From contig JADLFM010000202.1 of assembly GCA_020845495.1 (NCBI GenBank), forward strand, positions 1 through 64,000: 64,000 bases of DNA, read 5' to 3'. Made by a program: the position numbers and the translations under genes. The notes under the pieces are model-generated. The model was given only the letters and a program-made list of their open reading frames with translations. It was not told the DNA's origin and did no database searches. Below are positions 18,701 through 25,789 of the stretch, piece after piece (the first letter of the stretch is position 1; the number at the start of each line of letters is the position of its first letter). This DNA is from Chloroflexota bacterium (GTDB taxonomy: Bacteria > Chloroflexota > UBA6077 > JACCZL01).

Positions 18701-19582
18701 CTGATCGACGTCGATCTGGCCCGGTCGGATGCCCAGGCCCGCGAGCGCGACGTGGTCATCGCGGATCGCGGCCGAAAAAAGCTCGGCGACGACCTGGAAC
18801 TCGTCGGGCAGGATCTCGGCCGCACCGACCTGACGGCCGGCGAAACCCTCGACGTGGCGCTGGTGTGGCGCGCGCAGAAGGACATCCGCAAGGAGTACGC
18901 GGCCCACCTGGTGGTGCTCGGCAAGGACGGCAAGACCTGGGGTGAACTGACCGTCCCGCCAACGGGCGCCGCCAATCCGACGAGTGCCTGGGAGCGCAAC
19001 GACATCTTCCGCGGCCAGTATCGCGTACGTCTCGGCCGCGGCGCCGGCCCTGGTCAGGGCAAGGTGCTGCTGGAGCTACGCGAGCCGGGCCAATCGAAGC
19101 CGGTCGCACAGGTGGACCTTGGCACCGTGACCGTCGAGAAGCGCGAGGGCCGTGCCAACGAGAACGATGCCTCGACCAGGATCGACGCGCTGTTCGGTGA
19201 GCGAGCGCGGCTGGTCGGCTACGGCCTCCAGCCGGGCAACGTGTTGCCGGCGGGCGCAGCATCCAGCCTGGAGGTCACGCTGCTCTGGCAAGCCGAGCGG
19301 CCAATGGACACGGCCTACACGGTATTCACTCAGTTGATCAACGCCGAGGGCAAACTCGTCGCGCAGCACGACGGCCCGCCCGACGACGGCCAGAGCCCGA
19401 CGACCGGCTGGAATGTCGGGGAGCGGATCCCGGATACCCACAAGATCCAGGTGCCCGCCGATCTATCGCCCGGCGAGTACAGGTTGATCGTCGGTCTGTA
19501 CGACCCCAAGGACGGCAAACGGCTCGAGCTTGGACCGGACAAGACGTTCACCGAGCTTGGGACGATCCAGATCGGTACGTAA
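15800..19582 (+). CDS. GT-C-like polytopic membrane protein with four C-terminal beta-sandwich repeats
   Basis: Large envelope protein of the group labelled 6-pyruvoyl-tetrahydropterin-synthase-related membrane proteins, probably a polyprenyl-phosphate-dependent glycosyltransferase. From GTG 15800 (AAGGAGGT just upstream) it is 1260 aa. The N-terminal half has about a dozen hydrophobic segments and an early periplasmic loop with HIHRAIEVARC. One further segment lies near residue 605. After about residue 640 come four copies of a roughly 130-residue beta-rich unit, each with an L-G-Y/Q-D-L start, a TPL/GETL-x-LxxxWxA strand and a closing PPGxYxLxVxLxD motif (for example TPPGRYVLTVKLLD and LSPGEYRLIVGLYD). 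A Gly/Pro-rich linker separates units one and two. The repeats likely lie outside the membrane and bind glycans (inference). The gene runs opposite to the flanking tRNAs. Confidence 0.8.
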   Translation: MAFRLLLVSVLSSFALIPLTTQHFFASSDGLYHIHRAIEVARCLESGILICRWMPDQFLGYGTPLLNLYSPAVYYVIAGFHELGLGWVNATKASMALFMVFSGIAAYGYAIDFLSRRGALLAAVVYVYVPYHLVNAYYRGDLPEFFAMAWFPALLWAFGRIVRPGTLRSRLPYVVAAAVCYAGLVLTHNLSAYIYTGVLILYCAFLLIRGLVERQWGVLGAVRPGVMLLGATLLAYALTAYLSLPALLEKSLIQLEGLLYVSHADHFPTLRDIMPNKLIHIYGIIFPESPEYAYKMGLVQVALGGLGALVALAFFRRFPFRARGEAVISVFVFGVAFWFTRPMSLWAWDHIPLLPFAQFPWRFLLLMALPTSVLTGFLVDVFPVRWQRVVLPLLIAFTLLTNTLGLRPIMANTVEGDVNNADATRFELMYHLLGTTVAGEYIPRWVKDKPFVSPEALAIVLGGEAPDVHVPTSDPGIDVERLDKGSNHQSFTIRADHPGRVVLNTAYFPGWHADINGQPADIEITDPEGLIALNVPAGTSSAALTFENTPIRALGERISLAALLACALLLAVAWVRVPKQAFALPLASARPALSRASVIRLVLLVGIVALVPFGVSFYAAAYQPPALAQRPLKINLGDTLMLLGYDLRVDGRLLPHLEPVPPGTPLTLSTYWQGIDRDAEKIARTQPYARLSNIDEQNWGFVVEESRQNLTPDGMTFRSDTTLTVPSGLPPGVYQVDLGVFTRDGRPLPVRNMELVELLPTQGSIRVGPVQVRGAGPTVELAQNSDANFEDRVRLESFDLHIGLSDRRSAPESVEVGPALASGAATTGPAPAGQPAEPSPGRGSSGGQTGGPALQVTAQTAKLRAGETLQLDLLWRSLRDHPGLYVASATLEDSQGFKWTVRDSEPDDRMYPTWMWSTNELVRDQLRMPIPAETPPGRYVLTVKLLDRGRPLSVLDGGGSPAGGMARLIDVDLARSDAQARERDVVIADRGRKKLGDDLELVGQDLGRTDLTAGETLDVALVWRAQKDIRKEYAAHLVVLGKDGKTWGELTVPPTGAANPTSAWERNDIFRGQYRVRLGRGAGPGQGKVLLELREPGQSKPVAQVDLGTVTVEKREGRANENDASTRIDALFGERARLVGYGLQPGNVLPAGAASSLEVTLLWQAERPMDTAYTVFTQLINAEGKLVAQHDGPPDDGQSPTTGWNVGERIPDTHKIQVPADLSPGEYRLIVGLYDPKDGKRLELGPDKTFTELGTIQIGT

Positions 19583-19588
19583 GAGAGG

Positions 19589-19608
19589 GCCGGCCCGTCC
19601 GGGCCGGC
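19589..19608 (+). terminator. Hairpin after the membrane-protein gene
   Basis: Perfect GCCGGCCC/GGGCCGGC stem with GTCC loop, six bases after the stop codon. There is no T-run, so the terminator call rests on position and stability. Confidence 0.45.
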
Positions 19609-19678
19609 AGCACCGCGAGGGGTGGGTGACCCGCGAGCGCGATGCCAGAGACGGCTCGACTCGAGTCGGCGAGGCTGG

Positions 19679-19751
19679 AGGCGACGGCCGGATTCGAACC
19701 GGCGATAAGGGTTTTGCAGACCCCCCCCTTAGGCCACTTGGGTACGTCGCC
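19679..19751 (-). tRNA. tRNA-Cys (anticodon GCA)
   Basis: A 73-nt cloverleaf on the minus strand. Acceptor GGCGACG pairs with CGTCGCC, discriminator U as in cysteine tRNAs, anticodon loop CTGCAAA with GCA, and T-loop GGTTCGAATCC. The anticodon stem contains one G-U pair inside a run of Gs. Confidence 0.93.
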
Positions 19752-19787
19752 ACATCTTCGATTGTCGAGGGCCGGCCCGCGGTCAGA

Positions 19788-19812
19788 AAAGCCTCGCGCG
19801 AGGCGAGGCTTT
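19788..19812 (-). terminator. Terminator-like hairpin between tRNA-Gly and tRNA-Cys
   Basis: Perfect 10-bp stem AAAGCCTCGC/GCGAGGCTTT with a 5-nt loop. On the minus strand the stem is followed by one further T (four in a row), as expected for a terminator after tRNA-Gly. It would make tRNA-Gly and tRNA-Cys separate transcripts unless readthrough occurs. Confidence 0.55.
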
Positions 19813-19828
19813 CAGATCCACGTGCTGG

Positions 19829-19900
19829 AGCGGAAGACGGGATTCGAACCCGCGACCCTCTCCTTGGCAAGGAGATGCTCTACCACTGAGCCACTTCCGC
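19829..19900 (-). tRNA. tRNA-Gly (anticodon GCC)
   Basis: A 72-nt cloverleaf on the minus strand. Acceptor GCGGAAG pairs with CTTCCGC, D-arm GGCTCAGTGGTAGAGC, anticodon loop TTGCCAA with GCC, T-arm GGGTTCGAATCCC, discriminator U, all typical of bacterial glycine tRNAs. Confidence 0.96.
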
Positions 19901-19949
19901 GCATTCGGGGGCGACCCCCGCGCAGCATCCACTATAGCGTTCCCGTCAT

Positions 19950-20573
19950 TTATCTGTCAAACCTTCGCGGCTCCGGCGGCTCGCGGCGTGGGTTGACCGC
20001 GACCATGTCATGCATCAGCGTCTCGACACCGGAGGGGATGCGACGGAACAGATCCCGGATCTCGGCGTAGCGCGGGTCACCGAAGACGTTCGCCTCGCTC
20101 TTCAACAATTGCCAATGCGAACTGAACTCGCGGAACCCGCAGTGCTCGTAGCTGCGGCGCGCGCGCACGTTGTACGCCGCGACGCTGAGATACATTTTGT
20201 AGAAACGGGCCGGACCGAAGTAGTAGTCGAGGAACGCCGAGAGCGCGTCAGTGCCGTAGCCGTTCCCCACGACCCGAGCATCGAGATCGATGCCCAGGAC
20301 CGACGTTCCCTCACGTCGGCGCACGTGGCGCAGAAAGAGCCGCCCGATCAACTGTCGCTCCAGGTCTTCGATCGCGAACGGCAGTTGAGCCTGGCGATGT
20401 ACGAGGTCGTCGAACCAGGCATCGCGCATCGCGCCGTCCATAGGCGTCGGGTTGTAGCTCGAATACAGTGGGTCTTCGTGCCGACCCCAGGTGAGCCAGC
20501 GGTCGACGTCGCGGCGGGTGAACTCGCGGATGCGGGTTCGCTCTCCGAGCGCGATCCAACGCGGCTCCGGCAT
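19950..20573 (-). CDS. GNAT-family N-acetyltransferase (RimJ/RimL-like)
   Basis: Acetyl-CoA-dependent transferase, 207 aa. The GNAT core runs from IREFTRRDVDRWLTW near residue 15 to YNVRARRSYEHCGFREF near 150, the alpha4/beta7 segment typical of RimJ/RimL-type enzymes. The acetyl-CoA loop reads DARVVGNGYGTDAL, with NGYGT in place of the standard GxGxG/A. The acceptor is unknown. Its ATG overlaps the stop of the DUF167 gene by one base, so the two are co-translated. Confidence 0.85.
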   Translation of the reverse strand: MPEPRWIALGERTRIREFTRRDVDRWLTWGRHEDPLYSSYNPTPMDGAMRDAWFDDLVHRQAQLPFAIEDLERQLIGRLFLRHVRRREGTSVLGIDLDARVVGNGYGTDALSAFLDYYFGPARFYKMYLSVAAYNVRARRSYEHCGFREFSSHWQLLKSEANVFGDPRYAEIRDLFRRIPSGVETLMHDMVAVNPRREPPEPRRFDR

Positions 20574-20839
20574 CAGCGCGCCTCGCCAAGCCGGCGGCGC
20601 AGGTCGTCCATCGAAGGCAGGTCGATCTGAAGCACCTTCTGTCGTGCTCGCGCACCGGTCACGATGGCCACGTCTCGACGACGCACGCCGAGCCGGTCAG
20701 CCAGTAGCGCGATAGCGCCCTGATTAGCCTTGCCATCGACTGCGCGGGCCCGGACCCGTACATCCAGCGAGCCGTCCGAGAGCATGCTGACAGCCTCCCG
20801 CGATGCACCCGGATGGACACGAATCGTCACCACAATCAT
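20573..20839 (-). CDS. DUF167 / YggU-family protein
   Basis: Small conserved protein of unknown function, 88 aa from the ATG at 20839. It has the family pattern IRVHPGASREAV at the N-terminus, RVRARAVDGKANQGAIALLAD in the middle and VTGARARQKVLQID toward the end. In many bacteria this family neighbours proC or yggT genes; here it is coupled to a GNAT gene instead. The frame stays open 36 codons upstream, but homology-like sequence starts only at this Met. Confidence 0.88.
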   Translation of the reverse strand: MIVVTIRVHPGASREAVSMLSDGSLDVRVRARAVDGKANQGAIALLADRLGVRRRDVAIVTGARARQKVLQIDLPSMDDLRRRLGEAR

Positions 20840-20991
20840 TGTCGGCCGACGCGCACGCCTGGACCCACGCAGTCCCTCCTCGACGCCTCGGCGCAGCCTG
20901 GCCGGGGGTGCTCCTGTCCCCATGGTATACTTTCGAAGCCCGGCCACAGGCCGGGCACTCTCATTGCCGGCCGAAAATGCGGGAGGAGCGC

Positions 20992-22284
20992 GTGTACCAG
21001 TCGCCGCGTGGAACGCAGGACATTCTGCCCGAGGACGCGGTCGTCTGGCGATACGTCGAGCGCCGCGCTGAAGAGATCGCCCGCCGCTACGGGTACGGCG
21101 AGATCCGGACGCCGACCTTCGAAGAGGCTGGCCTGTTCCTGCGGGGTGTCGGCGAGGGCACGGACATCGTCGACAAGGAGATTTACCGCTTCGAGGACAA
21201 GGGCGGCACCGATCTGGCTTTGCGGCCGGAGGGCACGGCGTCGGTGGTGCGCGCCTACCTCGAGCGTGGGCTTGCCAGCCGCCCTCAGCCGGTCAAGCTC
21301 TTCTCGCTGATCACCGTCTTTCGCTACGACCGGCCCCAGGCTGGACGCTACCGTGAATTCCGGCAGTTCAACGTGGAGGCGATCGGCGACGAAGATCCGC
21401 TTGTTGACGCGGAAGTTATCGCGATCCTCTGGCGTTTCCTCGAAAGCCTGGGACTGCGCGGCCTGACCGTTCTCCTCAATAGCATCGGAGATCCGACCTG
21501 CCGGCCAACGTATATCCAGGCGCTCCGCGACTACTACGAGCCGCGCGAGCAGGCGTTGTGCGCCGACGACCGGCGGCGGCTCCGGACCAACCCGCTCCGG
21601 CTGCTCGACTGCAAGAATCCGCAGTGCCAGCCGCTCGCGGATGCCGCGCCGCGCACTCTGGACTACCTCTGCGAGCCGTGCGCCGCTCACTTCGCAGGAC
21701 TGCGGCGCTATCTGGGTACGATGGGCCTGCCTTACACCCTCACGCCCCGCCTCGTACGCGGGCTCGACTACTACACCCGCACCGTGTTCGAGGTCGTACC
21801 GCCGAGCGTGGGCGCACAATCGACCATCGGTGGAGGCGGCCGGTACGACGGGCTGGCCGAAACGATCGGCGGTAAGCACACGCCCGGCGTCGGATTCGCC
21901 ACCGGGCTAGATCGGATCATTCTGAACCTGCGCGAGCAGGGTTGCCCGTTACCCGCGCCCGAGCGGCCTGACGCCTTCTTCGCTCCGCTCGGCGCTGAAG
22001 CAAAGCTCGTCGCGGCGCGTCTGGCCGACGGAGCCCGACAGGCTGGTCTCGACTCGGTCGTGGGGACCGGCGACCGCAGCATGAAGGCTCGGATGCGCCA
22101 GGCGAGCGCCAGCAACGCGCGGCAAGTGATCATCGTGGGCGAGGACGAACTGCGGGAGGAGATGGCGACGGTCAAGGACATGACGAGCGGCGAGCAAGAG
22201 CGGGTCGCCTTCGCACACCTGATCGCACACCTGATCGCTCGGCTCAGCGCACCGACCGGGGCGCAGGCGGAGGTGATCTCATGA
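20992..22284 (+). CDS. hisS: Histidyl-tRNA synthetase
   Basis: Charges tRNA-His. From GTG 20992 (GGGAGGAG five bases upstream) it is 430 aa; an ATG at 20977 would add five residues. Class II marks: motif 1 region YGYGEIRTPTFEEAGLF, motif 2 KLFSLITVFRYDRPQAGRYREFRQFNVE, the histidine-specific LVRGLDYYTRTVFEV, and motif 3 PGVGFATGLDRI. The C-terminal anticodon domain ends at about residue 430. A TATACT at 20926-20931 may be the -10 box. Its stop overlaps prfA (ATGA), so it heads a hisS-prfA-prmC-ywlC run. Confidence 0.96.
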   Translation: MYQSPRGTQDILPEDAVVWRYVERRAEEIARRYGYGEIRTPTFEEAGLFLRGVGEGTDIVDKEIYRFEDKGGTDLALRPEGTASVVRAYLERGLASRPQPVKLFSLITVFRYDRPQAGRYREFRQFNVEAIGDEDPLVDAEVIAILWRFLESLGLRGLTVLLNSIGDPTCRPTYIQALRDYYEPREQALCADDRRRLRTNPLRLLDCKNPQCQPLADAAPRTLDYLCEPCAAHFAGLRRYLGTMGLPYTLTPRLVRGLDYYTRTVFEVVPPSVGAQSTIGGGGRYDGLAETIGGKHTPGVGFATGLDRIILNLREQGCPLPAPERPDAFFAPLGAEAKLVAARLADGARQAGLDSVVGTGDRSMKARMRQASASNARQVIIVGEDELREEMATVKDMTSGEQERVAFAHLIAHLIARLSAPTGAQAEVIS

Positions 22285-23363
22285 CGTCCACCACGAAGGC
22301 ACCGCTGCTCCAGCGTCTGGCCGAGATGAAGCAGCGCTACGACGCGATCAGCGCCGAACTGGCGAAGCCGGAGGTGACCTCCGATCCGGACGCACTCCAG
22401 CGCTTTGGCCGCGAGCAGTCCGATCTCTACGAGCCAGTCGCGAAGTACGAGCGGTACGAGGCCGTCGAGCAAGAGCTTCACGACGCCCAGACCATGCTCG
22501 AAGATGGGCTGGACGAGGAAATGCGCGCGTTCGTGCGCGACGAGACGCGCCGACTCGAAGGGGAACGCGATGCGGTCCTCGCCGACCTCAAGGAGTTGAT
22601 GCGCCCCCGCGACCCGAACGACGAGCGGAACGTGATCGTCGAGATTCGGGCGGGAACCGGCGGTGAGGAGGCGAGCCTGTTCGCCTCTGAGTTGATGCGG
22701 ATGTATCTGCGCTACGCCGAGAACCGTCGCTGGAAGACCGAGGTCTTGAACACGAACGAGACGGACCTTGGCGGCATCAAGGAAGTGACCTTCGAGGTAC
22801 GCGGCAAGGGCGCCTACTCCCGCCTCAAGTGGGAGAGTGGGGTGCACCGCGTCCAGCGCGTCCCGGTGACCGAGACCGGCGGGCGTATCCACACCTCGAC
22901 GGCCACGGTCGCGGTCATGCCGGAGGCCGACGAGGTCGAGGTCAAGATCGACCCCAACGATCTCCAAATCGACGTCTACCGCTCGGGCGGACACGGCGGT
23001 CAGAGCGTCAACACAACCGACTCGGCAGTGCGGATCACCCACAAGCCCAGCGGGCTGGTCGTGACCTGTCAGGACGAGCGCTCGCAGTTGAAGAACAAGG
23101 CCCGTGCCATGGCCGTGCTGCGGGCACGCCTCTTCGAGCGGGAGCAGTCACGTGCCCAGGCCGAGACCGACGAGCTCCGCCGCTCGCAGGTAGGGACCGG
23201 CGAGCGCTCGGAGAAGATTCGAACCTACAACTTCCCACAGAACCGAGTGACCGATCACCGCATTGGGGTGACGCTCCACAATCTGCCCGAGGTCATGCAG
23301 GGCGCCATTGAGCCGCTGATCGACCAACTGACGCTGGCGGCCGAGCGCGAAGCCGAAGGCTGA
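22281..23363 (+). CDS. prfA: Peptide chain release factor 1
   Basis: Terminates translation at UAA and UAG. The 360-aa protein has the GGQ motif in SGGHGGQSVNTTDSAVR, which contacts the peptidyl-transferase centre. The codon-recognition tripeptide reads PVT in RVPVTETGGRIHTS, the PxT form of RF1, not the SPF of RF2. There is no frameshift site, as expected for RF1. It overlaps hisS by four bases. Its Gln is expected to be methylated by the product of the next gene. Confidence 0.97.
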   Translation: MTSTTKAPLLQRLAEMKQRYDAISAELAKPEVTSDPDALQRFGREQSDLYEPVAKYERYEAVEQELHDAQTMLEDGLDEEMRAFVRDETRRLEGERDAVLADLKELMRPRDPNDERNVIVEIRAGTGGEEASLFASELMRMYLRYAENRRWKTEVLNTNETDLGGIKEVTFEVRGKGAYSRLKWESGVHRVQRVPVTETGGRIHTSTATVAVMPEADEVEVKIDPNDLQIDVYRSGGHGGQSVNTTDSAVRITHKPSGLVVTCQDERSQLKNKARAMAVLRARLFEREQSRAQAETDELRRSQVGTGERSEKIRTYNFPQNRVTDHRIGVTLHNLPEVMQGAIEPLIDQLTLAAEREAEG

Positions 23364-23460
23364 GGTCGTGGCAGGCTCTCCTGAGCAGGACCGCGCGCTC
23401 GACCGGCCGTTGCCGGCCGGTCGGCGTACCACGACGGCGAGCCCGAGGACTAGCGACGTG

Positions 23461-24558
23461 ATGACCGAGCCCTCGACCGCCCCCACCGAGGCGATGGAAT
23501 ATATGCCTCGGCTGGACCCTGTCACGCCCTCGGCGGCCGGCCCGGATCGTCGCGACGCACCGACCATCGAGGCGTCGCTGCGTGACGCGCGTCATCGTCT
23601 CGCGGCAGCCGGCATCGAGGACGCACGTGCCGAAGCTCGCTATCTACTGTCGCACGTCCTCGGGATGGACGCGGCGGCGATGCTGGCTCACGGCGACCGG
23701 CCGCTCAGACCTGAGGACGTTGACCGCATCGCACGACACGTCGAGCGCCGGGCTGCGCGTGAGCCGTTCGCCTACCTCGTCGGCGAGCGCGAATTCTACG
23801 GCCGGCCGTTCATGGTCGACTGCCGGGTGCTGATCCCTCGGTCGGAGACGGAGACGCTGGTGGAGGCGGCACTCGACGTGCTGCGCACCGGTCACGACCC
23901 GAACGGGCACGACGAGCGGGCGCCGCTGGTTATCGACGTCGGGACTGGCAGCGGGGCCATCGCCTGCACCCTCGCCCTCGAAGCGCCATGGGCGCGGCTG
24001 GTCGCCTGTGATGTGAGCCAGGATGCGTTAGCCGTTGCCGCCGAGAACCGCCGTCGCCTCGGCCCAATCGGTCGGCTGTCGCTGGTCCGCGGGAGCCTCC
24101 TCGACTGGCTCGGGCGGCCCGCCGACCTGATCGTCGCGAACCTCCCCTATCTCCCGACTGAGCGCATTCCGGGTCTCGCGCCGGAGGTCGCCGACCACGA
24201 GCCGCGCCTTGCCCTCGACGGTGGCTGGAACGGCGCGGCCCTGATGCTACGGCTTCTCGCTGACATCCGACGCACGGTCAAGCCAGGTGGCACGCTCCTG
24301 TTCGAGCTAGACCCCGAGCAGGTAGACACCATCGCGCGGGCTGCACCGTGGGGCAGGACGACCATTATCCAGGATCTGGCAGGACTCGACCGTGTGCTGC
24401 GGATCGATCTGCCGGACGAACGTATGGTGCCGCGCCAGCACGCTGATGAGGGGGTGCTGACCCGCCGGTGCTCAGATGCGCGCGAACTGGTTCACGGCGT
24501 CTCGAGGCCGGATCACCGCGCGGAGACGTTCGCCGTTCGGCGTTCTGGTCAGGACTGA
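23461..24558 (+). CDS. prmC: Release-factor glutamine methyltransferase (PrmC/HemK)
   Basis: Methylates the Gln of the GGQ motif in release factors using S-adenosylmethionine. Domains: an N-terminal helical bundle (ARAEARYLLSHVLGM), then a Rossmann methyltransferase with VIDVGTGSGAIACTLA as motif I. The substrate-Gln motif reads NLPY in IVANLPYLPTE where the textbook form is NPPY; Leu at this place occurs in some relatives. The normal C-terminus (RVLRIDLP) is followed by about 46 extra residues of no recognisable kind before the stop. Start uncertain: ATG 23461 has GAGGA upstream and gives 365 aa; a GTG at 23368 just after prfA is possible. Confidence 0.88.
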   Translation: MTEPSTAPTEAMEYMPRLDPVTPSAAGPDRRDAPTIEASLRDARHRLAAAGIEDARAEARYLLSHVLGMDAAAMLAHGDRPLRPEDVDRIARHVERRAAREPFAYLVGEREFYGRPFMVDCRVLIPRSETETLVEAALDVLRTGHDPNGHDERAPLVIDVGTGSGAIACTLALEAPWARLVACDVSQDALAVAAENRRRLGPIGRLSLVRGSLLDWLGRPADLIVANLPYLPTERIPGLAPEVADHEPRLALDGGWNGAALMLRLLADIRRTVKPGGTLLFELDPEQVDTIARAAPWGRTTIIQDLAGLDRVLRIDLPDERMVPRQHADEGVLTRRCSDARELVHGVSRPDHRAETFAVRRSGQD

Positions 24559-24561
24559 GTC

Positions 24562-25704
24562 GTGGTCGAGGTGGTGCAGGTCGATCCCGTCTGTCCTGAT
24601 CCCACCGTGCTGGCACGGGCCGGCGACATTCTTCGGCAAGGCGGCCTGGTCGCCTTCCCGACCGAGACGGTGTATGGGCTCGGGGCGAATGCGCTCGACG
24701 AGCGGGCGGTGCACCGCATCTACGCGGCGAAGCAGCGCGACCCGAACGACCCGCTGATCGTCCACCTTGGCGACGCGGCCGAGCTTTCGACAGTCGCGGC
24801 GAGCGTTCTGCCGCCGGCCGCCGCGCTCGGCGAGCGCTTCTGGCCAGGGCCGCTGACGCTGGTGCTGCCGAAGCAGCCGGTCGTCCCGGATGCCGCCACC
24901 GCTGGTCTGCCGACCGTCGCCGTGCGGGTGCCGAGCCATCCGGTTGCACATGGTCTGATCGTCGCGGCCGGCGTCCCAATTGCGGCGCCCAGCGCCAACC
25001 TGTTCACCCGCGCAAGTGCCACGACAGCCGCACACGTGGTTGAGGATCTCGGCGGGCGCGTGGATCTCATCCTCGACGGCGGGCCGGCCTCATACGGAAT
25101 CGAGTCGACGGTCGTGGCAGTCGAGGAGGTCTCAGAGGCCCCGTTGTCGTTCGACCAAAATGGGCAACGAGTCTGCCGGACCGTCGAGCACTACGAGGCG
25201 CGACTGCTCCGACCGGGCGCGACGACGGCCGAGGAGATCGCGGCTGCGCTCTCGGCGCTGGATCCACCGGTGCCGCTGCTCTTCGGCGCGGCCGGCCGAA
25301 CCGCCTCTCCCGGCCTGCTCGCGAAGCACTACTCGCCCCGCGCAACGCTTTACCTTGTCACTGGCGATGACGCCGAGGCCCGTGCCGCGCTCCGTTCGGC
25401 CGTCGAACGGGGACTGACGGCGGGCCGTCGAGCCGGCGTGCTGATGGCCGACGAGGATGTGCCCGCCTTCTCGGATCTGGGCGGCCGGATCTGCGTCGAA
25501 CACCTCGGTAGCACCCGCGATCTCGGCGAGATTGCGCGCCGCCTGTTCGCCGCCCTGCGCTCGCTCGACGCGGCTGGCTGCAACGCCATCTATGCCCGCT
25601 CATTCGGCTCGGCCGGGCTCGGGCTGGCGATCCTGGATCGCCTCACCCGTGCTGCCCATCGCGACGCCGACCCGAGCGCCAACTCGGACGTCGACGAGGC
25701 TTGA
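24562..25704 (+). CDS. ywlC: Threonylcarbamoyl-AMP synthase, long (Sua5) form
   Basis: Makes threonylcarbamoyl-AMP for the t6A37 modification of ANN-decoding tRNAs. The 380-aa protein has the YrdC core, with GGLVAFPTETVYGLGANAL near residue 24 and IYAAKQRDPNDPLIVHL near 53, and the Sua5 C-terminal domain from about residue 235 (SPGLLAKHYSPRATLYLV). This makes it the long Sua5 form, not the short YrdC form. GTG start three bases after the prmC stop, so it continues the operon. Confidence 0.94.
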   Translation: MVEVVQVDPVCPDPTVLARAGDILRQGGLVAFPTETVYGLGANALDERAVHRIYAAKQRDPNDPLIVHLGDAAELSTVAASVLPPAAALGERFWPGPLTLVLPKQPVVPDAATAGLPTVAVRVPSHPVAHGLIVAAGVPIAAPSANLFTRASATTAAHVVEDLGGRVDLILDGGPASYGIESTVVAVEEVSEAPLSFDQNGQRVCRTVEHYEARLLRPGATTAEEIAAALSALDPPVPLLFGAAGRTASPGLLAKHYSPRATLYLVTGDDAEARAALRSAVERGLTAGRRAGVLMADEDVPAFSDLGGRICVEHLGSTRDLGEIARRLFAALRSLDAAGCNAIYARSFGSAGLGLAILDRLTRAAHRDADPSANSDVDEA

Positions 25705-25789
25705 CGGCGGCGGTTCGGGTCGCTACCGTGGGTGCTGCGGCCAGGCTCGGACACGCATCCAGGGTGAGCTGCAACGGCCACGGGGCGCC

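Noticed and set aside
25457..25789. Long N-terminal extension of the LuxR-type regulator overlapping ywlC
   Set aside because: It is the +3 frame shadow of ywlC; the regulator's conserved sequence and a plausible ATG begin at 25790.
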